Made by a program: the position numbers and the translations under genes. A stretch of 64,000 bases of DNA from Piper betle. Lineage: Eukaryota; Streptophyta; Magnoliopsida; Piperales; Piperaceae. The stretch lies in NCBI GenBank assembly GCA_033002965.1, contig JAURVB010014846.1, positions 1 through 64,000 on the forward strand, given 5' to 3'. Each line of letters starts with the position of its first letter. Position 1 is the first letter of the stretch. Below, piece by piece: positions 1 through 12,007 of the stretch. The notes below the pieces were generated by a model that had not been told where the DNA came from, made no database searches, and was given only the letters and a program-made list of their open reading frames with translations.

Positions 1-179
1 TTATTTTAAGTTCTATTAATGTTAATTTGATCTTTTGATAGTATTATGTCATTTTAGAGTAATTTTATGGGTATTGTGGGTTTTACGATGAAATTACCAT
101 TTAATTATAAGAAGATGCATTATTCACTATTCAATGATACTCTTTAATAATTTTATGATTTAATGATATTTTAAATATA

Positions 180-1610
180 AAGTCAATCATGCCTCTCAAC
201 GTAGAATTTGAGGAACATGACATTGTTTATTTTTTATGGATTGCCCTTAAAGATAAGTTTAGTGATACTTCTGCCACTAAATTGAGGTTGTTGACTATTA
301 AATTTAATACCAATAAAAAGTGGTCTAATAGTACCGTGTAATAACTAATAAAAATTAATCTCATATCTAACACATCTTAAGATAAGATCCAATATATAAG
401 TAAAGATGTGTCGTTAGATCTTCAACTTGATTAATAACTTTTGAAAAAATAATAAGGCCATCAATTTGCACTTGAGACCAGGTCGGTTATAGGTAGTATC
501 AGAGTTGACTTAAGATCGTATTAGATAGTGGGTTTGACTAACAAAGATGAAGAGCAAGAAAGATGAAAGTCCAAGAAAGAATTTTGTAGACAAAATTTCT
601 TGGAAAAAGAAGGGGTAAAATATAAAGAAATTCAGAAACCTAAGAAAATTTTGAGAATAAAATTTCCTAAAAGGTGGGTTGTTAAAAAATAGTCTCACAT
701 CTAACACATCTTGTGGATGTATCTATAGATCTTTAACTAGATTAATTACCTTTGAAAAAATAATAAGGCTCATAAGTTTGCACTTTGGGTCGGGTCGTTA
801 CGACTATGAGATAACATCTTAGGAAATGAGGAATTTAATTAGAGGGGCTTAAAACCCTTGGGCATGTTCTTTCTAACAAACAAGTCCAAGCAGTAATTCA
901 TTCATTGGCTCATTCATGGGAGCATATAAAAGTGAATTTGACCCACAATGAAAGCATTATAACTTTTGATGATGTTTTATTCCATCTTAAGTTAGAGGAT
1001 GAGTGCCTTGAGGCGGCTAAATCCTCCGAAGAATCATGTTATGGATAAATCTTCCCAAACTCGTGCTTCTTGCTCGATGTTTTAGAAGATGGCACCCCAA
1101 GAAGAAAGGGTCAAATCCTCAAAACAAGTTCCATCAATTTAAGAATGATCAAGCAAAGAATTCTAAAAAGCATGGAAAGGACATGAGCACAATTGTTTGC
1201 TACAACTGTGAGAAGAAAGGACACTATGCTCATTTTTGCATCAAGCCTAAAAAGGTTACATCATTTTCTAATGCTTCTTTTATGTTTCCAGCTATTTGAT
1301 GTTGACCAATTCACATCATTTTGGATTGTTGATTTGTGTACAATAGAACACATGTATATGTGAGAGTTTTGCCGGATTCCACAAGGTAGGCACTTGAAAA
1401 TTAATGTTGCAAGGTAGTCGAACTTTACCGTTGCATGACCTCTTTTATGGTTCAAATATTCGGCAAAATCTAGTATCAATTAGAATCATTTTGGAGTTAG
1501 GATATTCTTTAAGTTTTAGTGATCGCACATTAATCATTTATTTTGGTTCTAAGTATTATGAATCTGATTTTATTTCTAGTGGTTTTATTATTATGGATAT
1601 TGAGTGGTAA
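180..1610 (+). pseudogene. Ty1/copia gag and gag-pre-integrase remnant (copy A)
   Basis: Decayed 5' coding part of a Ty1/copia retrotransposon. Translated pieces in several frames resemble copia gag. A CCHC zinc knuckle (C-x2-C-x4-H-x4-C) is encoded at 1198-1239, preceded by a basic stretch rich in Lys and Asn. From about 1404 the reading resembles the gag-pre-integrase region, with the motif NIRQNLVSIRIILELGYS, which normally precedes integrase. Stops and frame changes break the reading. The gag part is split by a small insertion at 346-810, described separately. Integrase, RT and RNase H do not follow. A related gag remnant lies on the opposite strand at 2924-3780. It is non-functional as it stands. 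Confidence 0.75.
346..810 (+). mobile_element. TRIM-like miniature LTR retrotransposon inside gag copy A
   Basis: A 465-bp insert interrupts gag copy A. It is bounded by the 5-bp direct repeat ATAAC at 341-345 and 811-815. Its ends are similar direct repeats: 346 to about 490, and 680-810. Both contain TCTCA(T/C)ATCTAACACATCTT and later a run reading GAAAAAATAATAAGGC. Just after the first repeat is GTATCAGAG (about 495-503), matching the usual primer-binding site for initiator tRNA-Met. Just before the second is a purine-rich stretch, AAAAGGTGGG (669-678), a plausible polypurine tract. Only about 190 bp lie between the repeats and they have no coding capacity. Terminal repeats, PBS, PPT and small size are the hallmarks of a TRIM. 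The outer end of the first repeat is inferred by alignment by eye. Confidence 0.7.
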
Positions 1611-1629
1611 GTTGGGTCTGTAACATCTC

Positions 1630-2588
1630 AAAAATAACTCAGGTATTTTATCTCGAAATAAACATTAAATATTATTAAATTAAGGTAATTTTATGGGCAA
1701 GCAAGAAGCAAATATATTCCTAAATTTTATGTATTTCCTTAGACTTTGCGATATTTTCTACTATTTGGTATTGAGATATATTTTTCACTTCATTGCAATT
1801 GTACTAACACATACAAATAGCATGTTTAATGAGATGAATGACTATCTCATCGAGTATTCACCTCTATTGCTAGAGAGCAATGAGAGATGAAATATCACTA
1901 CTTTATGTTATGAATGTTGCCTTGTTTTAGATCAAGATGTGATTGTTTTTCCATAATGGTTGACTCCACAACCATATATCACATAGATAGCCGATTGTGA
2001 TACTTTATATAGACACAATGTTGATATAACTATGCTAAATGTCTCAAGTTAATTACTATTGAGCAGTGAATAATCTCTGCTTCCCCAGTTAGTAAGATAC
2101 TTAAAATAATATTTCTTTCTTTGCATACTTATATTTTTAACTATATTAGAAATGAAAAAATTATGTAATTATTTTAGCTTGCTACTTTTAACCATGAGTG
2201 AATTGGTAACAATGAGCTTGTCTGTTCATCAAAAGGAATATGAGTGTAAAAGGAAGACTATTTGATCGTTTCCAAATCAAAACCATTATTGCATCAACGA
2301 TGGGCTATATAATGTGGATAATGGGTGTGGAGTAATTTTCTATGATTGAACGATATTAAAACTTCACTAATAGTCTAGGGGACAACGAGTACATGAAAGC
2401 TTTTATATCATCCCTAACAGGTGCATAGTGGTAACTCTATTCTGTTGATTTTCTTGTAAATCAGACGATCTATTTTCCACATGATCAAGCCTAGAAAGCA
2501 CCATCACACATTTCATATGGAGTATGAAAATTCAGAATGCGCCCATGTGTTGGTGACATGCTCATCTCCATTATGTGCGAGTGCGAAA
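1630..2588. other. AT-rich non-coding stretch
   Basis: No convincing coding or RNA gene. At about 1629 the bases TGTAACATCTC resemble the start of an LTR, but I found no partner end. The short open frames here are AT-rich and unlike known proteins. Confidence 0.4.
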
Positions 2589-2920
2589 TGTTGGACATAT
2601 TTTTCGCCCAACATTTGGGGAGTTCCCAAATTTATTAGGACTTCCCATTTAAGGAAATTGATCTAATTAAACCCTAATTATTATTAAAATACTTCATTTA
2701 TTTGTGGTATGAGTATATATTAGGGAGTACATATTTGTGTAGGAGTCTTATTGGGTTTATCTATAAATTAGACTCTCCCTAACAGAAAACACATCAATTT
2801 CAATTCACCTGGAGAGGACAATGCGTGGAGAGAAGGGGCTTTTGGTGCTTTGGCTTTGAGATCTAGGTTGTAGATCTATATTCTTATCCTAATTGCGAGT
2901 TGAATCAACCTATGAGAACA
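2589..2920 (+). mobile_element. Copia LTR, forward copy
   Basis: A 332-bp segment starting TGTTGGAC and ending GAGAACA. It is clearly related to the reverse complement of 6306-6628; shared blocks include GGGGAGTTCCCAAAT, TTAAACCCTAATTATTAT and GAGTTGAATCAACCT. TG...CA ends and the pairing support an LTR of a TNT1/Tork-type copia element. Bases after the end (TGCTCAATC) resemble what follows the reverse copy, so this looks like a 5' LTR start. Instead of gag on the same strand, however, it is followed by gag on the opposite strand. Confidence 0.7.
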
Positions 2921-2923
2921 TGC

Positions 2924-3780
2924 TCAATCTAATCCGCTCAAAAGGTACGCATATAATTTCTGATTTATTAAATCTTCATAAAAAATGCATGTATTTATGT
3001 CTTTCTTTCCACGCTTGTTAAGATTATTAGCTTGATCTTGATTAAGGTTGTTACAAGGATTTGACTCTTTCTTCTTAGGGCACCATCTTCTAGAACGTTG
3101 AGAACAAGAATTTTGAGTCTGAGAAGATTCAACCATGAAAACATTTGTGGATGACTTAGCTACCTCAAGGCACTCATCCTCTAACTCAAGATGGCGGAAA
3201 CTTTTATCAAAAATTAAAATGCTTTCATTGTAGGTTAAATTCACTTTCATATGCTCCTATGAATAGGGCAATAAATGAATTACTACTTGGACCTATTGTT
3301 CATCAGAAAGAATATGTTTGGTGGTTGTGAACTTTCTAATTAAATTCATCATTTCCCAAAGATATTGTTTTATAGTAATATTATACCACTTCTTATAAAT
3401 ATCGAATTTACTCTTTAACCGCTTCAGTTAAGTGGCAGAAGTACCACTAAATTTATCTTTGAGGGCAATATAAAAAGAATAAACACTGTTATATTCATCA
3501 AACTCATATAGCAAATCACTTTGCATCATGCTTAATAGTGTAATTCGAACAGCATTGTTCTTGGACTCCAAAACTGTATAAACCTCTAAGTCTTTTCTAT
3601 GCTATGGAGAATTCCCAACGACATTTGGAGGAGGTTGTATAACATGAGTAATAGCCTCAGTTACTTCCATGTCTTGTAGAATCAGCTAAACCTTTTAATG
3701 TCAGATATCATAATTTTTTTCATTGCTCAATTTTTCTTCCTTATTCAAATCAACAACGATTTACTTAGAAGTAACCATTA
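2924..3780 (-). pseudogene. Ty1/copia gag remnant (copy B, inverted)
   Basis: Minus-strand gag remnant of the same copia family as 180-1300. Shared peptide motifs include IALKDKFS, LELEDECLE and RRWCPKKKESNP. The upstream part (3780 to 3250) carries several stops; the last 108 codons are open, and where the zinc knuckle should be the sequence reads CIFYEDL, so the CCHC motif is lost. The remnant stops abruptly at about 2924 against the forward LTR, giving a rearrangement junction rather than a normal element order. Non-functional. Confidence 0.7.
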
Positions 3781-6305
3781 GTGAGCTTCAAAGACGTAAT
3801 ATTAAAAAATTACAATAGTTACTAACACATAAATTTAAAATAACATAAAATTTATTATGTGGTGTGTATTAAATATTGAGTGATGCTCACAACCACAATA
3901 ACTCACACAATCAGATAAATTTATTAAATTTATTAATAAATTTATTAATTAAATTTGATGAAATTAAGTAAATAATCTCCATTATTAGCTCTCATAGACC
4001 AAAAGTGATAGTACGTGCATAATTAATTAAATAAATAATGCATGGTAAGCCCAGAATTTAAAATATTAACCCCCTCTTTAAGGTCAATTAAAAAGGATTA
4101 GTATCCATTAAAATCAATCTAAAATGACCGCATACTCTCAAAAGATTAACTTTAGCATTAATTAGACTTTAAAAAATGCTTCATTTGATTAAAATGGGAC
4201 TTGAGTTTGTTCAGTTCGTCATCTTAATTGAGTCTGAAGTAGTGAGTGTTAATTTTATTCTGGTCGGACAGGTGAACACGAACTAATGGGTAATATACGG
4301 TAACAGACTGGGATTTTTAGACGGGCTGTATACGGTCAACTCGGCACGGTAGCGGTCAATTCAGTCAGCTTTGGCCGGTCTTTTGGTCGCCAACAGGAAA
4401 ATGGTCGGACCGGTTTGGGGTCACGGTCTTGACGGTCCGACAAGTGGTCCGTCAGACTAGTTGATTCGGGCAGACAAGCCCCGACCTCTCCTTCCCCACG
4501 CCCTTATTCTGACAAATTAGGGCAGTGGTGTCAACTGTCAAGGAATCCCACCTGAATCGGGACTCCGGCGAGGCTCGCCAGCGACCATCGGCCGGCGGCC
4601 GTCGCGCAGGAAGACCTCCAGAGGAAGCTTCCAACATCCCAGCTGACATGCGTTCAAGTCGACATCACCGGAGGGGATAATTCCGACGGGTCCCCGAGGG
4701 CCGTGGATTGCTCGGGGACTACGGATTCCGGCCAAAACTAGGTAAAGGTCCCTCCTTATTAATTATTTTTAATTGCTCTGTTGTTTTCCGGCGATCGGCC
4801 TGCATGGCCGGAGTTCGGACTTCCGGCAAGGGAATCCGAGAGGGTTGGGTAAGAGGGTAGCAACGCCGGACTCCAGGTGGTCAACGGCGGTCGCCGCTCG
4901 AGATGGAAGTCGGCGGCTAGGCGCGGGTTTTTTCAGTCGGTAGATTTAGGGCTTTTTAAAAAATGATTAATCCTTAATCAAATTAACAAGAATCCTAAAT
5001 CTAATATCAAGTGATAATTCTCAACTAATGTTGAATAATTATCTATGTGATAATTTTCAATCTAACATGATAATTACAGATCTATTAATGATTCATCAAC
5101 TAAGAAAATTAATTACGATATTCAAAATAATCATGCATAAAGTCATCATAATCACGATTAAACAAATCTAGTTAATCAATTACAGATTTCTAATTAATGA
5201 AAAATAATTGATAGCGTCAATATTTAATTAGATTTATCAACTACATGAATAAACATCAAAACTGATTGCGTTACTTCAATTCAGTCCATAAAAACATGAT
5301 TTTTAATTAAGACTATCAATAACAGTCATGATTCATGATTTATGACTGTCCCTGTCATCAGATCTATCGGGAACTTACAACAGACGATTTGATCAAAGAG
5401 TGAAGCTGGCTAAGCCGCATCTTCTGCTTTCCAAAGTGGTGACCCGCCCGGTCTGGTCGGGAAACAGTCCTAAACATCATGATTTAATTTATAAATCATG
5501 GGAAAATGTAGAAAACATCATAAGGCTCTTGATGCCAATGAAGAATTTAATAAAATCAGAGATTCAAAAGTGTACCTTTGCAACGGATTTAATCAAGGAT
5601 GTTCTCACATGCAAGGTTCGTATTATCGTATCTTAGTTTTGTCTCAGAAGGTTGAAAATAAAGAGATCTCAAAGAGATTCAGAAGGATTTTTGGAGATGG
5701 AAGTGTTGACATATAATAGGTTTATAGAACACATGCATTAATAAACTAATATCTTAAATTATACTTTTATAAAAATAATTTTATGTATTAATGAACAAAA
5801 ATAGACCAGAAATATACATATATATATATATATATATTGAAATCTACTAGAAATAGATTATAATAATAACTAAATTAGGATTAGAGTAAAATAACCAAAT
5901 TTAAAAAATATTAAATATATTTAATTTAGCAATAACCAAATTAGAATAATATTAAAAAATATTTAACAAATGTAATCTGCATTAAATAAATTAAATAAAA
6001 TTGTATGAAAGATATTTATAATATATTTAAATAAATTATTAATTTATAAAAATAATAATATCATGATTGAAAAATAATATAACTAATATTTCTAATTAAC
6101 CCAACCACCACCCCCACCTGCCCGTCCCGTGTCCCCGCACCTACCTTTCTTTAGCAAGCCCATACACTTTCTCGCATAAGCTGCTGGATTTTCTTTTTCG
6201 GGCAACATTCTGACAAGATGGGCAATCTCTTATCTCTGTTGGAGAGTAGTCTTGGGGCCATTCCGAGACCAAGGTTCGGGCAAAATTCAGCAAGATTGAA
6301 AACCA
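3781..6305. other. Non-coding stretch with a GC-richer core
   Basis: No gene recognised. 4280-4960 is notably GC-richer than its surroundings and repeats motifs built on GGTC and GGACGG; short frames there have no recognisable domain. The rest is AT-rich, with a (TA)n run at about 5816-5838 and long A/T tracts at 5880-6080. Position between the inverted gag copy and the inverted LTR suggests untranslated or inserted retroelement DNA. Confidence 0.4.
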
Positions 6306-6628
6306 TGCTCACAGGTTGATTCAACTCACACTTAGGAGAAGATTATGATCCACGGCCTAGATCCCCAAAACTAAGCATTGACAAACCTAATCTTCTTCAA
6401 CGTCCTCCCAAAGAATTAGAATTGACGTCGGGTCTATTAGGTCTTATTTATAGATAAACACAATAAGACTCTTACACGAATGCATACTCCCTAATATATA
6501 CTCCTACCACAAATAGGATATATATTGAAATAATAATTAGGGTTTAATTAGGTAAATATCTTTAAATAGGAGAGTCCTGAAGAATTTGGGAACTCCCCAA
6601 ATATTAGGCGTAATTAATACATCCAACA
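6306..6628 (-). mobile_element. Copia LTR, reverse copy, just upstream of PSF1
   Basis: Reverse-oriented relative of the LTR at 2589-2920. It starts TGTTGGAT at 6628 (reading leftward) and ends GAGCA at about 6306, followed by TGGTTTTCA, which loosely resembles a tRNA-Met primer-binding site. It faces away from PSF1 and its outer edge is only 56 bases from the PSF1 start codon, so it lies in what should be promoter or 5' UTR. Confidence 0.7.
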
Positions 6629-6684
6629 TGTTTCAAATCTATTGCTGATACCTTACCTTTTTTCTGATATATAGTTGACTTGTT

Positions 6685-8401
6685 ATGTACGGAAAAAGAG
6701 CTGCCCAACTTCTTGGAGAACTTGCCAGCATTGAGCATGGCCATCTTAATGCTTTCAATGTATGTGCCTTGCTGCACTTAGAAAAAAAATTGCTGTGTTT
6801 GAAAATGCTCCATTTATGGCCCATTTGAGGTAGTAAGCTTGCCGTAAGCATAGCATTTGTTATCTTGTTTGCCGAGCCAACCTGTGCTTTCTACCATTAA
6901 TTGATATGAGAATGAATGATGTGCATAATACTTCATATAGTTCTTCCATTCTTTTGTTAATCTTGATGTGGCAATGGTGAATGGAAAATAATAGTTTCCA
7001 GTTTCAGGTCTTGAAACTTTATCTGAAACTTGTGGTATGAGTTTTTTAAATAATAGTTTCCTCTTTAAGAAATTTAATGTAGGCATGTACTTAATCTTCC
7101 TATTTCCTTCAGGAAAATGCTTTTTCCTTACTTCTGCTTGGTTTGATAAAGCAAAACTTCAGGAGTGGATGGAATTTACATGAATTGTGCATGACTGGCA
7201 CGTCTCATTCTGTTTTTTCTTTTTTTTAAAAAAATAGACGGACTCCTTTGATCAAATAATCAAAGGGTGCAATGAGCATCATCTTCGGCTTCAATCTTTG
7301 ATGAGGTAACATTGGGATGTTTTCTTTGTAATGTCTGAATGATTGATACAAGACTAAGATTACTGGTGTCTACTTGTAATGCGTTTCACATCAACAGGAA
7401 AATTCAGGATGATGGCCTGGACATACAAACGGCTCAAAATGCAGATCATTTTGGCGCTGTTATCCATCACCTCTCCTTGATTCGGAATAAGCGATGCCTT
7501 ATGGCCTATGTGTATGAATATCAATCCTTTTTTTTTTGCACTGGAGTTGTCAGAGGAAATCACTCTTTCTTATATTCTTCATGTTTGTATCTACCTTAAT
7601 CTTTTTATGTTCTCCACTCTTTTTGTTTGTTATGTACCCCCCTTTTGAAAATTTGATTATACAGGTATAATCGTGCTGAAATTATCCGTAGCTTTAGGTG
7701 GGATGTTGGTCCTGTACTTCCCCATGAGATTAAAGAAAAACTAAATCACTCTGAAGAAGAGTATTTCAAGAGTCATTCCTCTACTCTAGAAGCATACATG
7801 TCAGCCATGGATATTGATTTGAACGTGGTATGTAATTTTTGTTGCACACACATTGCAATACTCTCCAATGTAACTAACTACAAATAGTCATATTTTTACT
7901 CGTTTTAAAATTGTTTTTTAAGAACGTTTAACAATTTTGTATTCTACATGCAATTACTTTGAAGATTTGGCCTATATTGGGTCGGAATTATTCCTGCCAC
8001 TGTTATGAAAGTATTGGCAATTGAATCATTTACATATTACATTATACTGGTTGGAATATAGTAATGCTTGGCAAGCATTCAACATACTGTTTGTGTTTGC
8101 TTTCAGTCCTCATTGTTCTTCATCTTTGCAAAGTGAACATCTCCGTCATTGTCTCTAGGATAAGCTTCCACCCAAGGATCCATGCATCCAGGTTCGTGTA
8201 CTTGATGATATTGGTGATGTGTCTCTTGGTGATCAGACAATTACTCTTTTGCGTCATTCTGTACATTCTCTGAGGTGCACTGATGCCGAACCATTCATTT
8301 CACAGGTATTTATCAAGCTTGTGGCCGCGTTGTTTGTTTTGTTATGCGCTGATATTCAAAATTATTATTTGCAGGGCTTAATGGAAGAGTTCCAGGAGTA
8401 A
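6685..8401 (+). CDS. PSF1: DNA replication complex GINS protein PSF1
   Basis: Subunit of the GINS tetramer (SLD5-PSF1-PSF2-PSF3), which joins CDC45 and MCM2-7 in the replicative helicase in the nucleus. Six exons with consistent phase and GT-AG borders: 6685-6759, 7238-7305, 7398-7511, 7665-7827, 8159-8305, 8375-8401; 197 codons, the usual PSF1 length. Family landmarks are MYGKRAAQLLGELA at the N-terminus, DGLDIQTAQNADHFGA and LIRNKRCLMAYVYNRAEII in the middle, EEYFKSHSSTLEAYM, and the C-terminal B-domain run RVLDDIGDVSL ending TDAEPFISQGLMEEFQE. No break is present and the TAA is in place. This is the best-preserved gene in the window. A copia LTR ends 56 bases before the ATG, so the natural promoter may have been displaced. 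Introns are short and AT-rich. Confidence 0.93.
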
Positions 8402-11323
8402 TCCAATGTTTTTGCTGGCTCTGTTACTTGTGAAGGCTTGCCAGTTTGGCATATGACAATAATAGTGACAGAAGGACAAAATCTATTGGTAATGACTTAA
8501 TGAAGTGTTTCAAGTCTCCGTAAAAACACAGAATGAAATAGCTTGCATGTTTGTTTGTTAGTTCGGACTCCTACAATCTTTGCACAATACTTTCTTTTTA
8601 GGCCAATTTTTTTCTGGGTAAAGCATCTTACCTTAGGTATGAGGCATATCAATCGGAATATCCTGTGTGAAGAAAATAACTTGTGCACAGAAAGTGAAAT
8701 ACAACTAGCCCTGCTTTAGCTCTGTTCAGGGAGTTTTAGCTCCCGTGTGAAGTAAACGAAAATCAAGAGTTCTAATGTCGTGTAAAATTGGGTAACGAAG
8801 ACGTTCTTGCTTCGCGGATTTTAGTTGACTGGCTATTTGTCATTCTTTGCTGGAGATCAAAATTGTAAACTTCATTGCTATGTTTGTGTAACCAAAATCT
8901 CAGTGGCAGTGTGAGATACACGTGGTCATAGTTAATGAGCTATTATGGGTCTTGTCAAAATTACATGAAAGAAATATAAATTTTAGATCATAATTTTAGT
9001 GTTTGGACTTCTTGAAATTATATCAATTTTTTTTAAATTTTAGTCGAAATCTATGTAAAATTTTTATAAAATAATATTTTTTATGAAAAATAACAAAAAT
9101 TGAAAATTTTTTTAGGATACATGTGTACATAAGAGAGAGTTTTATTTTTCAGTTTAATTTTTTATTATTCAAACATGTAGAAAATTTTTAAAAAAATTTA
9201 TATTATCTTATTTCATTATATTTTTATTTTATATAATTTTTTTTCATCTATATTATTGGCATTCCAACCAAGCGGGCCTTAATAAAAAAGAGGACAGTCA
9301 CTCATTTCAGTATTTTTTTTTCAATGGAATTTTGAAATTTTTGGGCAAAATCTCATTGGTGGCTAGAGTGAAAATTATATCAAATCCCTCAGGATTATTA
9401 ATAGCGTCCTTATAAAACAGCATCCCTCCTAGTTCTTTGGGATGGGGGCATTTTTTCTGTATGAAAATTTTGGATTAAGTGGGAAAAATTCATAATTAAT
9501 CATCATAATTTTGGCAACCCAAAGTTCGACAAACCTAGCTAATTGGTATTTAATTGTGATGTTTTAAGCTTATTAAAACGAAGATAGCGGCTTAAATGTG
9601 TGTTTAAGAAAATATTAGAAAACAAAAAAGAAGGATTGGTGTTTTATTTTTTTAAAATGCGGAAACAAAATTATTCCAATAACTGTAATCGCGCAATGTT
9701 ATTTTGTGAGTAGTGTCACTTTTTCCAGTTATAATAAAAAGAATTTTGTGATAATTTTTTCTAAATATCTCATAAATCTTTCCCCCCCCCCCAAACATAG
9801 AAACAGAAGCTTCTAGATGCTGTCCTCCTTTAATGAGAACCATAGCGTCAAGTGTTCACAGTTCATTGTTTAAGTTTTGGAATAACCAGTCCAAGGAAAG
9901 GTCACCATTAGTCTTTCGGCAGTACTTACTGTCTCCTGTCATCACTCTCCACACGCGGATCCGCGTTCGCTTGCCATTAGGCGGCTGGTTGGGCTGCCCA
10001 AAGATTTTTGCGCCACGTTTTCTCCAATGGTACTCTTCCATGAGATCCGTCATATAGACTTGGTCTATGAAAGAGTGTCGTCACTTCAATGTGGCCAACA
10101 ATCGTTGTCTGGCATTGAAAGAGTGGAAGACTGATTCAAGGACTACTTTCTGATTTCTAAGCATTGTTTGTATGTCCGTAACTATGATACTTACAGTTGG
10201 ATTCAGAAATAGTTTGAGTAGAACAATAAATTGCGATGCAAGATGTCAATTTTTCGTTTAATGAGTTAGAAGAAAAGAAAAACATGTTCTTATAATCAAG
10301 AATTTCTTGACTTTATTAAATTTGTGTTTTTTTCAACGAGCTTCTATTTATAATTCTTCCCCTAACTTCTAATTCCACCTCATGTTTTATAGTCTCGGTC
10401 GTAGGTTGAAAAAGGGAGTTAAATTTATTAGATCTAATTTCTGGTTATTATTCAACGGTTATTGCCAACTGGTTTTTGTCTCAAATTTTTAGGGTTATTT
10501 TTTTCAATTATCTTTAAGTACAAAATAGTGCTCCAAATTAGTTGAAATAAAAATTTGATAGGTCCAAATATGAAAAACAATTTTATCAAAAGAGAGGGAG
10601 TTCTTAATTTAGTCGTATATCTAATAATTATTAAAATAAGATCTTATTTATAAATAAAAATAAATTATAAAATTTTAATCTAATTAATTATTTTTAAAAA
10701 AAAATTAAATCATTATGATTTGCTTTAAACTCGTATCTTATACCTTATTACACCAAATTTTGTTGTTTATTGGCATCATACATCACATAATGCCTCAAGT
10801 CCACGTACTTCAACGGTTGCACGTCATATTCCCCGAGTCCAACCAAACTTGCCCCAGAAAAAAATAGGTGTAATAATATCACTGGCTAGGGGCACAAACT
10901 GATCTCCCCAGAAACAACGGGCGTTGGAGGGAAGGATACATCCAAAGGAAAGTGACGCACATGACAGTTGAGTTTCTCAACGAGAAGAGGCACAACCAAT
11001 TCGTTGTCAACTCAGTCACCGTTTCCACCGTGTAGTATCCAGCGGTGCTACAACTCATAAACCACCGCCCCTTCTCTTAACTGTCTCCTTCTCACCACTC
11101 GGAGTTGCATGCTCTGCCCCCCACCGCGTCCGCCCTCCACCCGAGCTGGCATTCCCCATACCCGATCAACTCAATCACTTAATAACACACACATAAATAA
11201 ATATATATTCCATCCCCGTTTATCTATCTAACCATAAACAACAACACATTCCTCTCATATTCCTTCACTCCAAATCTTATCTTATCTGCAAAGTGGTTTA
11301 CACTCTGAGCTCTGCTTATAATA
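8402..11323. other. Intergenic region between PSF1 and the CBF gene
   Basis: 8402-8900 is probably PSF1 3' UTR and downstream sequence. The rest is AT-rich with no gene recognised; an 11-base C run lies at 9782-9792. From about 10800 the sequence becomes less AT-rich and holds ACGT cores (CCACGTAC, GCACGTCA), as is common in stress-gene promoters. Confidence 0.5.
11190..11323 (+). promoter_or_regulatory. Probable core promoter and 5' UTR of the CBF/DREB1 gene
   Basis: An A/T run reading AAATAAATATATATTC at about 11196-11211 is a good TATA-box candidate 115-125 bases before the start codon. The interval to 11323 is pyrimidine/AT-rich and gives a plausible leader. Upstream ACGT motifs near 10803 and 10820 could bind bZIP or bHLH factors; this is inference from motif only. 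Confidence 0.5.
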
Positions 11324-12007
11324 ATGAATATTTTCAATTGGGAACTCTCCAATGCTTCCTCCTTGTCTTCCGGCGGCGGAGCGTCCGACGACGAGGTCGT
11401 GAACACGGCCCAGGCGGCGGAGCCGGGGACGGCATCGGCGGCGGCGCCGGCCGGAGTGAATTTGTCGGTCAATTTTCCGAAGAAGCGGGCGGGAAGGAAG
11501 AAGTTCCGGGAGACGCGGCACCCGGTGTTCCGGGGCATTCGGCGGCGCAACGGCGGGAAGTGGGTGTGCGAGGTGCGGGAGCCCGGCAAGCGGAGCCGGA
11601 TATGGCTGGGGACGTACCCCACGGCGGAGATGGCGGCGCGGGCCCACGACGTGGCCGCATTGGCCTTCCACGGCCCCTCGGCGTGCCTCAACTTCGCCGA
11701 CTCGGCGCGGGTGCTCCCGACCCCGGACTCAGCCGACCCCTCCGACATAAGGAAGGCCGCGACGCGGGCCGCGGAGATGTACCGGCCGGCGGCCGGCGTT
11801 CTCCCCGAGAGCAGCGCTTCGGCAGCGGCGGCGGCGGCGGCGTTCGACGACGAGGCTCTTTTCGGGATGCCGGCGCTGCTGGGGGAGTTGGCGGAGGGGC
11901 TCCTGATGCCGCCGCCGGCCAACTTCCTGAGCGGCGAGATTCATGAGTGGCACGATGACGCGAGCAGCTCCGCGGGTGACGTCATGCTGTGGAGGCACTC
12001 GATTTGA
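11324..12007 (+). CDS. DREB1: CBF/DREB1-type AP2/ERF transcription factor
   Basis: Intronless, 227 residues, typical of CBF/DREB1 cold- and drought-response activators, which bind CRT/DRE (CCGAC) in the nucleus. The N-terminus MNIFNWELS is CBF-like. The CBF signature before the AP2 domain is intact ([16 protein letters not shown], residues 52-67). The AP2 domain, about 67-124, contains [13 protein letters not shown] and [14 protein letters not shown]. The second signature, normally DSAWR, reads DSARV at 127-131, so the conserved Trp is absent. The C-terminal half is Ala/Glu-rich and acidic, with [17 protein letters not shown] and an LWRHSI end that resembles the family's LWSF/LWSY tail. The gene is very GC-rich, which opens long antisense and shifted frames that are shadows. 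Start chosen at the N-terminal Met matching family length. Family assignment is firm; target genes are inference. Confidence 0.93.
   Translation: MNIFNWELSNASSLSSGGGASDDEVVNTAQAAEPGTASAAAPAGVNLSVNFPKKRAGRKKFRETRHPVFRGIRRRNGGKWVCEVREPGKRSRIWLGTYPTAEMAARAHDVAALAFHGPSACLNFADSARVLPTPDSADPSDIRKAATRAAEMYRPAAGVLPESSASAAAAAAAFDDEALFGMPALLGELAEGLLMPPPANFLSGEIHEWHDDASSSAGDVMLWRHSI

Noticed and set aside
4452..4735. Two overlapping minus-strand frames in the GC-rich patch
   Set aside because: Arg/Pro/Gly-rich, no recognisable domain and no splice partners; composition effect likely.
5400..5716. Two overlapping plus-strand frames near 5.5 kb
   Set aside because: The sequence resembles the end of a retroelement leader more than a gene; no family recognised and the frames overlap each other.
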